In this document: in pieces, positions 54,498 through 64,000 of the stretch
How the letters are laid out: each line of letters starts with the position of its first letter
How positions within the stretch are numbered: the stretch's first letter is position 1
Assembly: GCA_022813625.1 (NCBI GenBank)
Contig: JAKLMB010000039.1
Location: forward strand, 186,001 to 250,000
Reading direction: 5' to 3'
Length of the DNA: 64,000 nt
From: Aaosphaeria pasadenensis
Lineage: Eukaryota > Ascomycota > Dothideomycetes > Pleosporales
Translations under genes and position numbers: made by a program
The notes under the pieces: model-generated
What the model saw: only the letters and a program-made list of their open reading frames with translations
Databases searched by the model: none
Told to the model about the DNA's origin: nothing

Positions 54498-57400
54498 ATG
54501 GCGCTTGATATGTCGACCGGCTATGCTGCACCCAGCACGAGCAACCTGCAAGATGCCGACGCATCTCTTCCAATGTTCAACGTTGAGCTCGTCTCGCTGC
54601 AATTCTCTATATCCTCCGACTTTGTAGCGGCCGAGGTCGCCAATAACGTCCTGATACTGGCCCTATCCACCGGTCGCATCCTACGAATAGACCTCGATAG
54701 TCCAGCAGACATTGACGGTTCGAACACCTCCGCCTGACAATTAATGACACGATGTACTGATTGTGCAAAGATATTGACCTCCCTAAGAAACCTAGCGAAG
54801 TTGGTATAATAAAGCGCTTATTCCTAGATCCCTCCGCGTCGCACTTGATCATCACCACCACTCTCGCCGAGAACTACTACCTACATACCCAATCGCGAAC
54901 ACCGAAAGCTCTTTCAAGACTGAAAGGCGTGTCTATAGAAAGCATATCCTGGAATCCCTCACAACCTACAGCATCAACAAGAGAGATACTCATTGGTGCA
55001 TCGGATGGCAACGTCTACGAGGTCTACATCGAACCTTCATCCGAGTTCTACAGACGCGAGGAGAGATATCTGAAGGGAGTTTATAAAACAGATGATGGAC
55101 CAATCACTGGACTGTGGACAGATCTTGTCCCTGGGAAGCCAGATCTACGGCGGGTTATCATAGCGACTCCGTCTAGTTTCTTACACTTTGCGGGCAGGAT
55201 AGGGAGACATGGGCACGAGGGAAGCGGCTCAATCTTCTCTAGGCTTTTTGAGAGCGAGAGCGCAACTGTACATGAAGTAGGCAATGTCTCTCCGAGTGCA
55301 AAGTCTCTCCTTGCCGTGTCTCCTGAGCGACCGGAAACCTCTTCTTCAGATCATGCGAATGCGGAACGAATCTTCGGCTGGTTGACATCTCAAGGTGTTC
55401 TCCATGGCAAGCTTTTCCTTTCCTCGGACACCTCTGAGATAGGTGGTAAAGTGCTGTCGGACTCCCGAATGTTGCCTAGGTCGCAATTACCGCCCTCCCA
55501 GACTCCCAGCGGCCGCGCAAAAAAGACTCAAGACCCAGTGAGCTCGATGATTTTGAGTCAGTGGCACATCTTGCAGTTGGTGGAGGGCCGCATTGTTGCC
55601 ACCAACCGCCTTGACGATACTGTTGTGCTGGACCAGACTGTTTTGGAACCCGGTCAAAGCGCGCTTGGATTGGTCGCTGATATTAAGAAGAACACGTATT
55701 GGCTTTTCACGACACAAGAGATCTTCGAGATTGTTGTCACGGACGAGACCAGGGATATATGGAAGATCTTGTTAAAATCCCAGCAGTTTGAAGCAGCCTC
55801 ACAATATGCGAAAACGTCCTCACAGAAGGATGCTGTTGCTACGGCTTCGGGCGATTATCTCGTTGGCAAAGGCCAATATCTCGAAGCAGCTGCAGTGTAC
55901 GGACGGAGCACTAAACCCTTCGAACAGGTTGCGTTGGCCTTTATCGACAAAGGCGAACAGGATGCCCTGCGGAAGTACTTGTTGACGAAGTTGACAACTT
56001 TAAAAAAGTCTTCCATAATGCAACGGGTGCTCGTTGCTACATGGCTCATTGAGCTATACATGGCAAAATTGAATGCTTTAGACGACACGATAACAACTAA
56101 AGCTGAGCTTTCAGAGAGCATGAATGCTGCTGAGAGCCAAGATCAACTGTCAACCATTCGAATGGAGTTTCAAGAATTTGTTACCAAGTACAAAGCTGAC
56201 CTGGACCGCAAAACAGTCTACGAAATAATAAGCAGCCATGGGAGGGAAGAGGAATTACTACACTTCGCAACAGTAATCAATGATTACAACTACGTCTTAT
56301 CATACTGGGTTCAAAGAGAACGATGGCAGGAATCGCTCACTGTTCTTAAAAAACAAACCGATCCCGAAATTTTCTACAAGTATAGCAGCGTTCTCATGGC
56401 TCATGTACCCATTGATCTCGTGGAGATCATGACGCGACAAACCAACCTGGAGGCGCAGAAGCTGATACCTGCTTTCCTCAACTACAACAACATCACAAAG
56501 GCTCCTCTGAAACAAAATCAGGCAGTCCGTTATCTGCAATTCGAGATCAACCAGCATCAGTCTACCGATGCTGCTGTCCACAATACTTTGATTTCAATCT
56601 ATGCCTCCCACCCAACGGACGACGAATCAGATCTTTTGGCTTATTTGGAGGCCCAGTCGTATGCGCACGAGCAAAACTACGATGCCGACTTTGCATTACG
56701 TCTATGCATTCAGCACAAACGAGTGCAGTCATGTGTCCACATTTACAGCTCGATGGGCCAATATGTCCAAGCCGTGGATCTAGCGCTCAAATACGACGAT
56801 GTCGATCTTGCGAGTACTGTTGCCGATCGTTCAGAAACGGAACCTGCTCTCCGCAAAAAGCTTTGGCTGGCGATTGCAAAGAAGGTGATATCTCAATCGT
56901 CGGGTATCAAGACAGCGATAGAATTTCTGCGCAGGGTCGATCTCCTACGGATAGAAGATCTCATCCCATTCTTCCCCGACTTCATAGTCATTGATGATTT
57001 CAAAGAGGAAATATGTGCTGCGTTGGAGGATTACTCGCGCAAGATCGATGAGTTGAAAAAGGAAATGGATGAAAGCGAAGAAACGGCCGCGCATATCAAG
57101 ACAGACATCAAAGCTTTAGAGCAGCGATATGCCATTGTAGAGCCCGGCGAGCGATGCTACGTATGCAGTTTACCGTTACTTGCTCGGCAGTTCTTTGTAT
57201 TCCCTTGCCAGCATGCTTTCCATAGCGATTGCTTGGCTAAGAAAGTTGTTGAGTTAGCTGGTATTGCGCGAGGAAAGCGCATCGCTGAACTGCAGATGGA
57301 AGTGAGTAAAGGCACTGGCGTCGGCGCAAAGAGGGAGAAGGCAATTCGGGAGCTTGATGCCCTTGTAGGCTCTGCATGGTACGTTACCAGGTTCATGGTC

Positions 57401-57514
57401 CTATGTACCCCGCTAACAATCGATTACAGTGTGCTATGCAGCGAGATGGCGGTCAAAATGATCGATGAGCCATTCATTTCTGCGACAGATGACAAGGAAG
57501 AATGGGCGTTGTGA
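54498..57514 (+). CDS. VPS18: Vacuolar sorting protein VPS18 / PEP3
   Basis: Three exons (54498-54717, 54771-57378, 57430-57514) give 970 residues. An N-terminal beta-propeller part of the Pep3/Vps18 family (LPMFNVELVSLQFSISSDF, then LILALSTGRILRIDLD, SISWNPSQPT) is followed by the clathrin-heavy-chain-type helical repeats, a coiled coil (KIDELKKEMDESEETAAHIK) and a C-terminal RING-H2: CYVCSLPLLARQFFVFPCQHAFHSDC and, across the last intron, CVLCSEMAVKMIDEPF. That 51-nt intron has no stop and is in frame, but its removal forms the final zinc CxxC pair. Vps18 is a core subunit of the HOPS and CORVET tethering complexes needed for endosome and vacuole fusion. Confidence 0.95.
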
Positions 57515-58280
57515 TCCAATGCGACAGCGATTGGATACGTAAAGAACAATTGCCAACTTCTTTATTGGAAGACATGCAGTGATCGTGGCTATTGAGAGTC
57601 TGATCGAGTGGCACGATCCGTTCTTCGAACGAACGAGAAAGGAATGCCTTGCATACACGGCCAAGAGATGCCAGTTGTGGAACATCTCATGGTCATGACA
57701 CCGCATGCATGCTAGTGGCGGGATCTTTACCCTAATCTCCGCAGCATTTAGTTAATGAAGCTTTTAGGTAGAAACTTATTTACCCTGGTCAATCAGGCTA
57801 CCATAGCTTCTTGCATATCCCCACCATTTCTATAAAACTAACGTCCTATTCCGCCCTCTAGCTTGCACCGCGCTTTCTTCCGCGAATGGATCCCCAATTG
57901 AAGATCCTGGGGCACTGCAATGTCGGACCGTAGTGTGTCGATGTCAAGAGTTTTAGTCCACTATTATGTCTCTCAACCGTCCATCGAGCATCACTCACGT
58001 GCGTGTATATTTCCCCATTCAGAAGATCTTCCGACATGTATCACGCATCTTTACCCATGACTGCTCTGATTTCATGAGGAATTTTCCCGAGAGTTTCCCC
58101 AGTATCACGGTTCCATTGAAGTGTTGAACGACCAGGATACTTTCTGGAAACATCCCCCGCCCTTGCTCCGCTTCCCCTCACAGGATCTGCGAAGGTACCA
58201 TGTCTGTAGCACGAACTCCCACAGCCATAAATTGACCAAAGCCCCGAACCCAAAATGAATGTTCATCAGGTTAATCGACC
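57515..58280. other. Intergenic: VPS18 3' region and galactosidase promoter
   Basis: No gene is seen in these 770 bases. The right end is the promoter of the following gene; no clear TATA box or repressor site is claimed. Confidence 0.5.
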
Positions 58281-60695
58281 ATGGGTGCCATGTTCAGAAT
58301 CTATTCATTGGCAGCTTTGGCTGGCGTTGGATTGGCCCAGCAAGGTAAGAATAAAGAATATGCATTAGCAAACAAACCTTTCCGAACTCGCTTTGCAACT
58401 TCAAAGATCACACAGTCACCTATTTATTATTATCAAGCACAAATCCTCAAGTCTAAATATCACGGCTAACTTCAATGCAGCCATCACAACCTCGGGCACG
58501 AATTTCACTTTGAATGGAGATGGTGTATCGTACTTATTTCACGTCGACGACAAGACCGGCGACCTGATCTCCGATCACTTTGGCGGGCCCGTCGATGATT
58601 TCACCCCACCTGCATTCGTTCTCCCCTGGGGCTGGAACGATGGGTTGGCCAATCTCCGTCGAGAGTTCCCAGACATCGGCCGTAGCGATTTCCGACTACC
58701 AGCAATCCATATCAAGCACGCCGACGGCGATACCGTAACAGCTTTTCGGTATAAGTCCCACGAGGTTGTCGAAGGGAAACCCGCGCTGCCAGGATTACCA
58801 GCAACATTTGGGGATGCTGGCAACGTCTCTACTATCATTGTGAATCTGCACGACAATGTATCTGATGTTACGGCTGCATTGTCGTACTCAATTTTCCCGA
58901 AGTACAATGCTGTCGCACGCAGCTTCCAAATCACGAACAATGGCACCGGCGAGATTTCCATTGAGAAGGCCGCAAGCTTTAGTGTCGATCTTCCGGCGCT
59001 CGATCTTGATATGATTGAGGTTCACGGAGATTGGGCGCATGAGTTCCACAGAGTCAAGAGGCACATTGAGTTTGGAGAGACAACGTAAGTTACCTATTAT
59101 TCTTTTACGATGAAACTCTACTAATTAGGTCCAGTTTCCGAAGCTCGAATGGTTTTTCGGGACATCTCCACAATCCTTTCTTCGCATTGGTCACGCCAAC
59201 GACGACTGAAGGCTCTGGAGAAGCTTGGGGCTTCAACCTTGTCTACACCGGTAGTTTCGAAGCTACGACAGAGAAATTCTCAAACGGCTTTTTGAGGGTC
59301 CTACTTGGATTGAATTCGCTACACGCTAGCTTGCCTCTGCAGCCGGGTGAGACATTCGTTTCTCCAGAAGCTGTGGCCGTATACTCTGCCAATGGCGTTG
59401 GTGGAATGTCGCAATCTTTCCACGATCTATACCGAAACCATCTGTCGCGTTCCAATTATACGCATGAATATCGACCCGTCTTGCTCAACTCCTGGGAAGG
59501 CCTCAGCTTCAACATCAACGAGACCGCCCTCGTGAAGCTTTCTGGCGAAGCAGAGGAGCTTGGCATCGAACTGTTCGTCAATGATGATGGTTGGTTTGGT
59601 GTTGAATATCCACGAAACAATGACTCTCTTGGTCTTGGTGACTGGACTCCAAACCCTGCAAAGTTTCCTAATGGGCTCAAACCATACGTAGATCGAGTCA
59701 ATAACTACACCATCGCCAATACGTCGCAACTCGCGGGTGAGCCTTTGAGGTTTGGTTTGTGGGTTGAACCAGAGATGGTCAATGTTAACTCGACCTTGTA
59801 CAACGAGCACCCCGACTGGGTCTTGCACGCTGGCAAACACGCCAGAAGTCTGACTCGAAACCAGCTTATTCTTAATCTAAGCATGCCTGTGGTTCAAGAC
59901 TTCATCATCGACACCGTGTCTGGGATTCTCGATTCTGCCAACATCCAATACATCAAATGGGACAACAACCGTGGCATTCACGAGACATCTCACCCATCCG
60001 ATGATTACAACTACATGCTCGGTATCTACCGCGTCATTGACAACCTTACCACCCGATACCCCGACGTCCTTTGGGAAGGTTGCGCATCCGGAGGCGCCCG
60101 CTTCGATGCCGGCTTGCTCCACTACTGGCCGCAACACTGGACATCCGACAACACAGATGCGGCAGAACGCCTAACAATCCAGCTCGGCACATCTCTCGTC
60201 TACCCTCCCTCTGCCATGGGCTGCCACGTCTCCGCCGTGCCCAACGGCATCACCGGCCGCAACATTTCGATCGAATACCGCGCGCACGTAGCCCTGATGT
60301 GCGGCTCCTTCGGCTTCGAACTCAACCCCGAAGAACTCAGCGCAGAAGAGCGCGACGCAATCCCGTCCATAATGCAGGAAGCCAAGCGCATCAACCCGAT
60401 CGTTATCAGCGGCGACTTCTACCGCTTGGCCATCCCCGACGAGACGAATTGGCCGGCCGTGCAGTTTATTTCGAAGGATGCGTCCGAGGCGTTTGTTCTC
60501 GCGTTCCAGCAGAAGTCGACAATTAAGCCTGCGCCGCCGCCGTTGAGGTTGAGGGGCTTGGATCCGAAGGCGAGGTACTTTAATGATTATGATAATGGGA
60601 CGTACAGTGGTGCGACTTACATGAATGGTGGGATCAATATCATGTTCGAGAGGAAGGATTATGTGAGCCATTTGATATGGCTTGAGAAGCAGTAA
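58281..60695 (+). CDS. Secreted alpha-galactosidase, glycoside hydrolase family 36
   Basis: Three exons (58281-58344, 58481-59084, 59135-60695) give 742 residues. The signal peptide MGAMFRIYSLAALAGVGLAQ ends at the first intron. The N-terminal beta-sandwich (SDHFGGPVDDF, REFPDIGRSDFRLPAI) is followed by a TIM barrel with LLNSWEGLSFNINE, LFVNDDGWFGVE and FGLWVEPEMVN. The nucleophile Asp is in YIKWDNNR and the acid/base Asp in WTSDNTDAAER, with GCASGGARFD between. Many N-glycosylation sequons fit secretion. The enzyme should release terminal alpha-1,6-galactose from raffinose-family sugars and galactomannan. For the second acceptor, tccag (59134) was preferred over attag six bases earlier because of branch-point distance; the two differ by two residues. 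Confidence 0.95.
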
Positions 60696-61426
60696 AAGGG
60701 ATCTCTATGTAGAGCTGGGCATGGAGGTACTCTTGCTTATACTGACCCAGCGGACGAATCTTGACACGAGCTGATGTAGTCAATGACATGATGGGAAGGA
60801 ATCACGACATACAATCTATGTCATCGTGTAAAGGTCTGTCTATACTATAATTTTAGATATACGTATGTATAGACTGAAAAAACATGAACGAAATAAACCA
60901 AGAGTGTTGCCTTGCAGTACTAATCTGATTATATTAGAGTAGTTAGTCCGAGCTATGCACTGCCTCACTTCGACACTTCGGCCTGTACTCCGTATTCCAC
61001 CCAAACTTTCACATGTGCTGGGCACGATACTCCTTGGATTCTCACCACGCCCACGCATGTGAGAAAAGTCCCTTTCTCGAAGAAATTCTGTTATTTTTGG
61101 AATTTAAATGCGGACTTTTGGTTCAATTACTAATTGCGGTGATATCTAGTTGTAACTTGTTGGACAATGAGATCATTCAGGAGGTCAACACGAGAGGACG
61201 ATCCCTGCCAACGTTCGGCTAGCATTTTAAGTTTAGGAAGTTCTATCTCGCCGTTTAGGGGTAGGTGGGATGCCTAAGCCGCGTATACAATCATTGAATA
61301 AAGTCACGTCCCCTCAAAAACGGTTGCACAGCAGTGGCTGCTCGCTACACACTCAATCCTGTTGTTGATTACTCCGTCAATTCGAAGACAATTGCTCTCT
61401 GCGATAATCATGCGTAGTTGAAGCTC
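60696..61426. other. Intergenic, no gene seen
   Basis: This is the spacer between the galactosidase and the next plus-strand gene. Frames are short; no RNA or repeat is recognised. Confidence 0.5.
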
Positions 61427-63276
61427 ATGAAGGAAGAGAAAGACATACACGTGACGGTCATCCAGCTGGACATCCCCAGGAAACCCCTACCGGTGTATTC
61501 GCCTGAAATCCGGGTCGATGGCACTGGCAATGGACCTCGTGAGTCGCTGCCACAGCGCGCTCTGAGCTATGTTACAGTCGACGCGATCAAGGCACGTTAC
61601 GAAACGCTCAAACCAAAGGTCGAATCGCTCAGCAAACGCACAATCTCCTCGGTTCAGGCTATTGATGTATCCTCCGGATTTCAGAAGGGCTGGACAAAAT
61701 TCAAAGCATTTCCCTGGAACAGGCAAATCCGCGCTCTCATTTTGGTCCTAGTCTTTGGGGTTGCACCTCTAGTAATCCTAGGCCGATTTACATACTCTTG
61801 GATCGGGCCTTTTACGACCATATTCACGCCGAAGACGCTGACATGTGGAAATATTAGCGGCACACCGCAGAACTCTACTGTCTCCGGAATCCAGGGATTC
61901 TTCGTGCTGGACGTCACTTTCGGGAAACTTCCATTCTACCAGGTCAAAATCATTGATGTCTTGTGGGATCTCGTATTAGGTAGAGGTGTGCAGCTCCTCG
62001 CGTGGTGGGCAAGCTACAGGATATTTGCGGATGTATTGCTGGGAATTATCGAGCGACACGCCACATCTTATGAGACTTTCTTGCACATCGCACTGGATGG
62101 ACCGTCATTGGCATCAATGTGGACATTGATCAAGGACCTTTTCCGAACCAGGAGTAAACGAACATGGACCCTGTTCTTTTACATGTTAGTGTCGATTCTT
62201 TACGTGCTCTGCATTCCCGTCTTCTTAGGCGCAATGACAGGCTATGACAGCACGCAAATACCCTGGGTTGATCTCGACGACAACAATCACATCATCCCGG
62301 CCTCGACTGTGGACAACGGCCTGATAGTGCATTCAATTGGAAACAAAACCTTCAGTAATCCAATTTGTTCTTCGGAATTGGAGAGCAAGATCAACACTTA
62401 TAACAACGAGCAATATGAGCGCCAGCAGAATTGTACGAGAGCAACGCATTTCTCTGAATGATTACCTACTAATCAAACACAGGCGATTGCAGACTACCAA
62501 ATGGCACAGTCCTTGCATGGACTAAATGGGCTGATAGATATTACTATAATTGGGGATATGATTATCGCTTAGACGATTGTAGGTCAAGTGTGCAGTCCAT
62601 CTCCCGTTGCATTCACTGATATTACCAGGTGTTACTTCGTTTCCCAACACCAAGACGTACAAAGACTACGATGGCAGTATGAAGAGCTGTACGTTAACAT
62701 TTGCAATCTACAACTAGCTGGAGCTGACTCGCGTGATATTCAGGCAACGGCACCACTTACTACACCCTTTCCGACGATGGAAAGACATACGACGTCGCTA
62801 CGGCAAAGTACGAAAGCGGCTTTTGCTACGATGGCATTGGTTACTCGTACAGTACTCTATGGTCCAAATCTCGTTGTCTCCCTGACACCGCGCACCAAAC
62901 CTACGAATGGGGTTTCTCAACCATGATGTCCGCAACGTTCATCTTCCTCCAGTTCTTGTGGACCATCACCATGTACATCATCTGGCAAGATGCGCAGATC
63001 AAGAGTAAGCTGGTGAGGAGCGGATACGCAATGACGCAGCTCAGGGCGGCGTTCACACTAGCAGCGGCGGCGAGGTGGAGGACCGGACTGAATAATCGCG
63101 CGCTGGTGAGGAGGGACACGAAGCAGTTGGAACGAGAACTTTTCGGGTCGAAGAAGGCGCAAAAGGAACAGACTGTCGTGTCGTATGAACTCTTTCAGGA
63201 AGGGCGGAATAGCATGAGAGATAGTCTTGAAGCGGACTTTAAGAAAAGAAAGGGATCGGAATATAGCGATATCTAA
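61427..63276 (+). CDS. Fungal multi-pass membrane protein of unknown function
   Basis: Four exons (61427-62432, 62483-62578, 62629-62688, 62744-63276) encode 564 residues. The ATG at 61427 is the first usable one; an upstream exon cannot be excluded. Hydrophobic segments are ALILVLVFGVAPLVILG, a weaker pair around GVQLLAWWASYRIFADVLLG, LFFYMLVSILYVLCIPVFLG and ATFIFLQFLWTITMYIIW. Between the last two lies a Cys- and Tyr-rich, presumably extracytoplasmic loop (CDCRLPNGTVLAWTKWADRY, CVTSFP, GFCYDGIGYSYSTLW) with even cysteine spacing that suggests disulfides. The C-terminus is basic and cytoplasmic in character. All three introns are phase 1. I know no assigned function for this type of protein. 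Confidence 0.8.
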
Positions 63277-63795
63277 ATCAATGAAATAAGTAATTCTATG
63301 CGTAGTATCGTAGTGTGTTGGGTGCACTTGACCAACAATTTGATCAGATCCGCAACGCTCCAGGAGAATCGAGCAAGGTGCACCTTGGTTACACACACAT
63401 AACAATATCGTCTCCTGGACTATCATACATCCAATTCAACCAGGAGATACGAGTAGTGACTGGATATGAGAGATCGGCACAATTCAACCTTATCGACGAC
63501 CTTGCTCGCGCCATAGATCGTGCAACCTCGTTCCCATCGAACTAGATTTCGATGATAAGGTGCCGGCTATCGCAACTGTGTAACACTCCATCCTGCCAGT
63601 CACGATAATATGCACCCAATCGCGGGGAAATCTGCACCACTCGTGTCAGCAAAAAGCAATCGCAAAATGAATCGGAAGAAACCGCTTCACCGTATATCAA
63701 TAGATCTGTATCTCCTCAATGGCTGATATCGATCCCACTGCACATACTCATATTCTTCATTTTATCACGTATTGTGAAAAGTCAACAACACCATT
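63277..63795. other. Intergenic, no gene seen
   Basis: A 76-codon frame at 63315-63545 has no recognisable feature. The right end is the promoter of the truncated gene at the edge. Confidence 0.5.
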
Positions 63796-64000
63796 ATGCC
63801 CGGACCAAATTTCACAGAATGCGGAAACACATACATGTCCAGCCCCGATCTCATATCAAAGTACGGCTACACAGGCCCCGTCAAGCTTGTGCCTTCCAGA
63901 CCATCCACCCAGATCACGTACGAAGGTTGTGTGACGCTGTGCGGACGCGGGAACGAGTACTACCCATGGACGATGATGGCCAACACGATCACGACGTGGG
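63796..64000 (+). CDS. Start of a second fungal membrane protein (3' partial)
   Basis: The frame starting at the ATG 63796 runs off the window after about 68 codons. It reads MPGPNFTECGNTYMSSPDL, then TYEGCVTLCGRGNEYYPWT and MMANTITTW, a beginning I associate with uncharacterised fungal integral membrane proteins, in which a membrane segment follows directly after TTW. A sequon (NFT) and three cysteines precede the expected first helix, as for an extracytoplasmic N-terminus. It follows another membrane protein gene on the same strand. A shorter frame starting at 63719 in another phase was rejected. Confidence 0.55.
   Translation, partial: MPGPNFTECGNTYMSSPDLISKYGYTGPVKLVPSRPSTQITYEGCVTLCGRGNEYYPWTMMANTITTW

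Noticed and set aside
1..64000. CRISPR arrays, bacterial operons, riboswitches, phage or plasmid elements
   Set aside because: The window is eukaryotic nuclear DNA with spliceosomal introns throughout; no spaced repeat array was seen.

Overview
The window is nuclear DNA from a filamentous ascomycete (Pezizomycotina; a Leotiomycetes-like fungus is my guess, from gene style only). The signs are many short spliceosomal introns (about 45-75 nt, GTRNGT donors, CTAAC-type branch points, YAG acceptors), fungal NLR-type proteins with lipase-like N-termini, fungal-only families and an intron-containing tRNA. Roughly 20 protein genes, one tRNA and two decayed loci lie on both strands. Exon borders given here were joined by hand from reading-frame phase.

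Layout. 1-6.1 kb: large partial NLR-like ankyrin protein ending in a ZZ finger. 6.1-11.8 kb: gene-poor, with a secreted repeat protein carrying dibasic processing sites and a small secreted DUF4360-like protein. 11.8-16.9 kb: hypothetical F-box-like protein, an MFS transporter and an Asp/Glu-racemase-superfamily enzyme with a decarboxylase-like active site. 17.4-25.0 kb: a housekeeping block with mitochondrial HSP60, cofilin, GET5 and NOP2, the last two divergent from one short promoter. 27.3-29.2 kb: sugar transporter behind a long upstream region. 30.0-34.9 kb: a DUF4396 membrane protein next to a copper P-type ATPase. 35.3-39.1 kb: amino-acid permease and a secreted PAF-acetylhydrolase-like hydrolase.

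40.1-47.7 kb is the most unusual part. A large uncharacterised fungal gene carries an in-frame stop and a frame change. Behind it lies an NB-ARC NLR pseudogene (lipase-like domain and P-loop readable, several frame breaks). Beyond that sits a decayed second copy of the first gene's 5' end and promoter, about 4.1 kb away in the same orientation. This reads as a tandem duplication that has decayed, with changes partly like repeat-induced point mutation. A tRNA-Ala(AGC) with an intron follows at 48.2 kb.

49.3-64 kb: a homeobox plus C2H2 transcription factor, an ACC-synthase-like aminotransferase divergent from VPS18, a secreted GH36 alpha-galactosidase, a fungal membrane protein, and the start of another membrane protein cut by the window edge.

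There is no operon logic. Functional pairs suggested by position are GET5/NOP2 (shared promoter), aminotransferase/VPS18 (shared promoter) and DUF4396/copper ATPase (possible copper link, inferred). The candidates for new biology are the Kex2-type repeat precursor at 7.45 kb, the NLR-like protein with replaced catalytic motifs at the left edge, the single-cysteine racemase-fold enzyme and the decayed NLR cluster.
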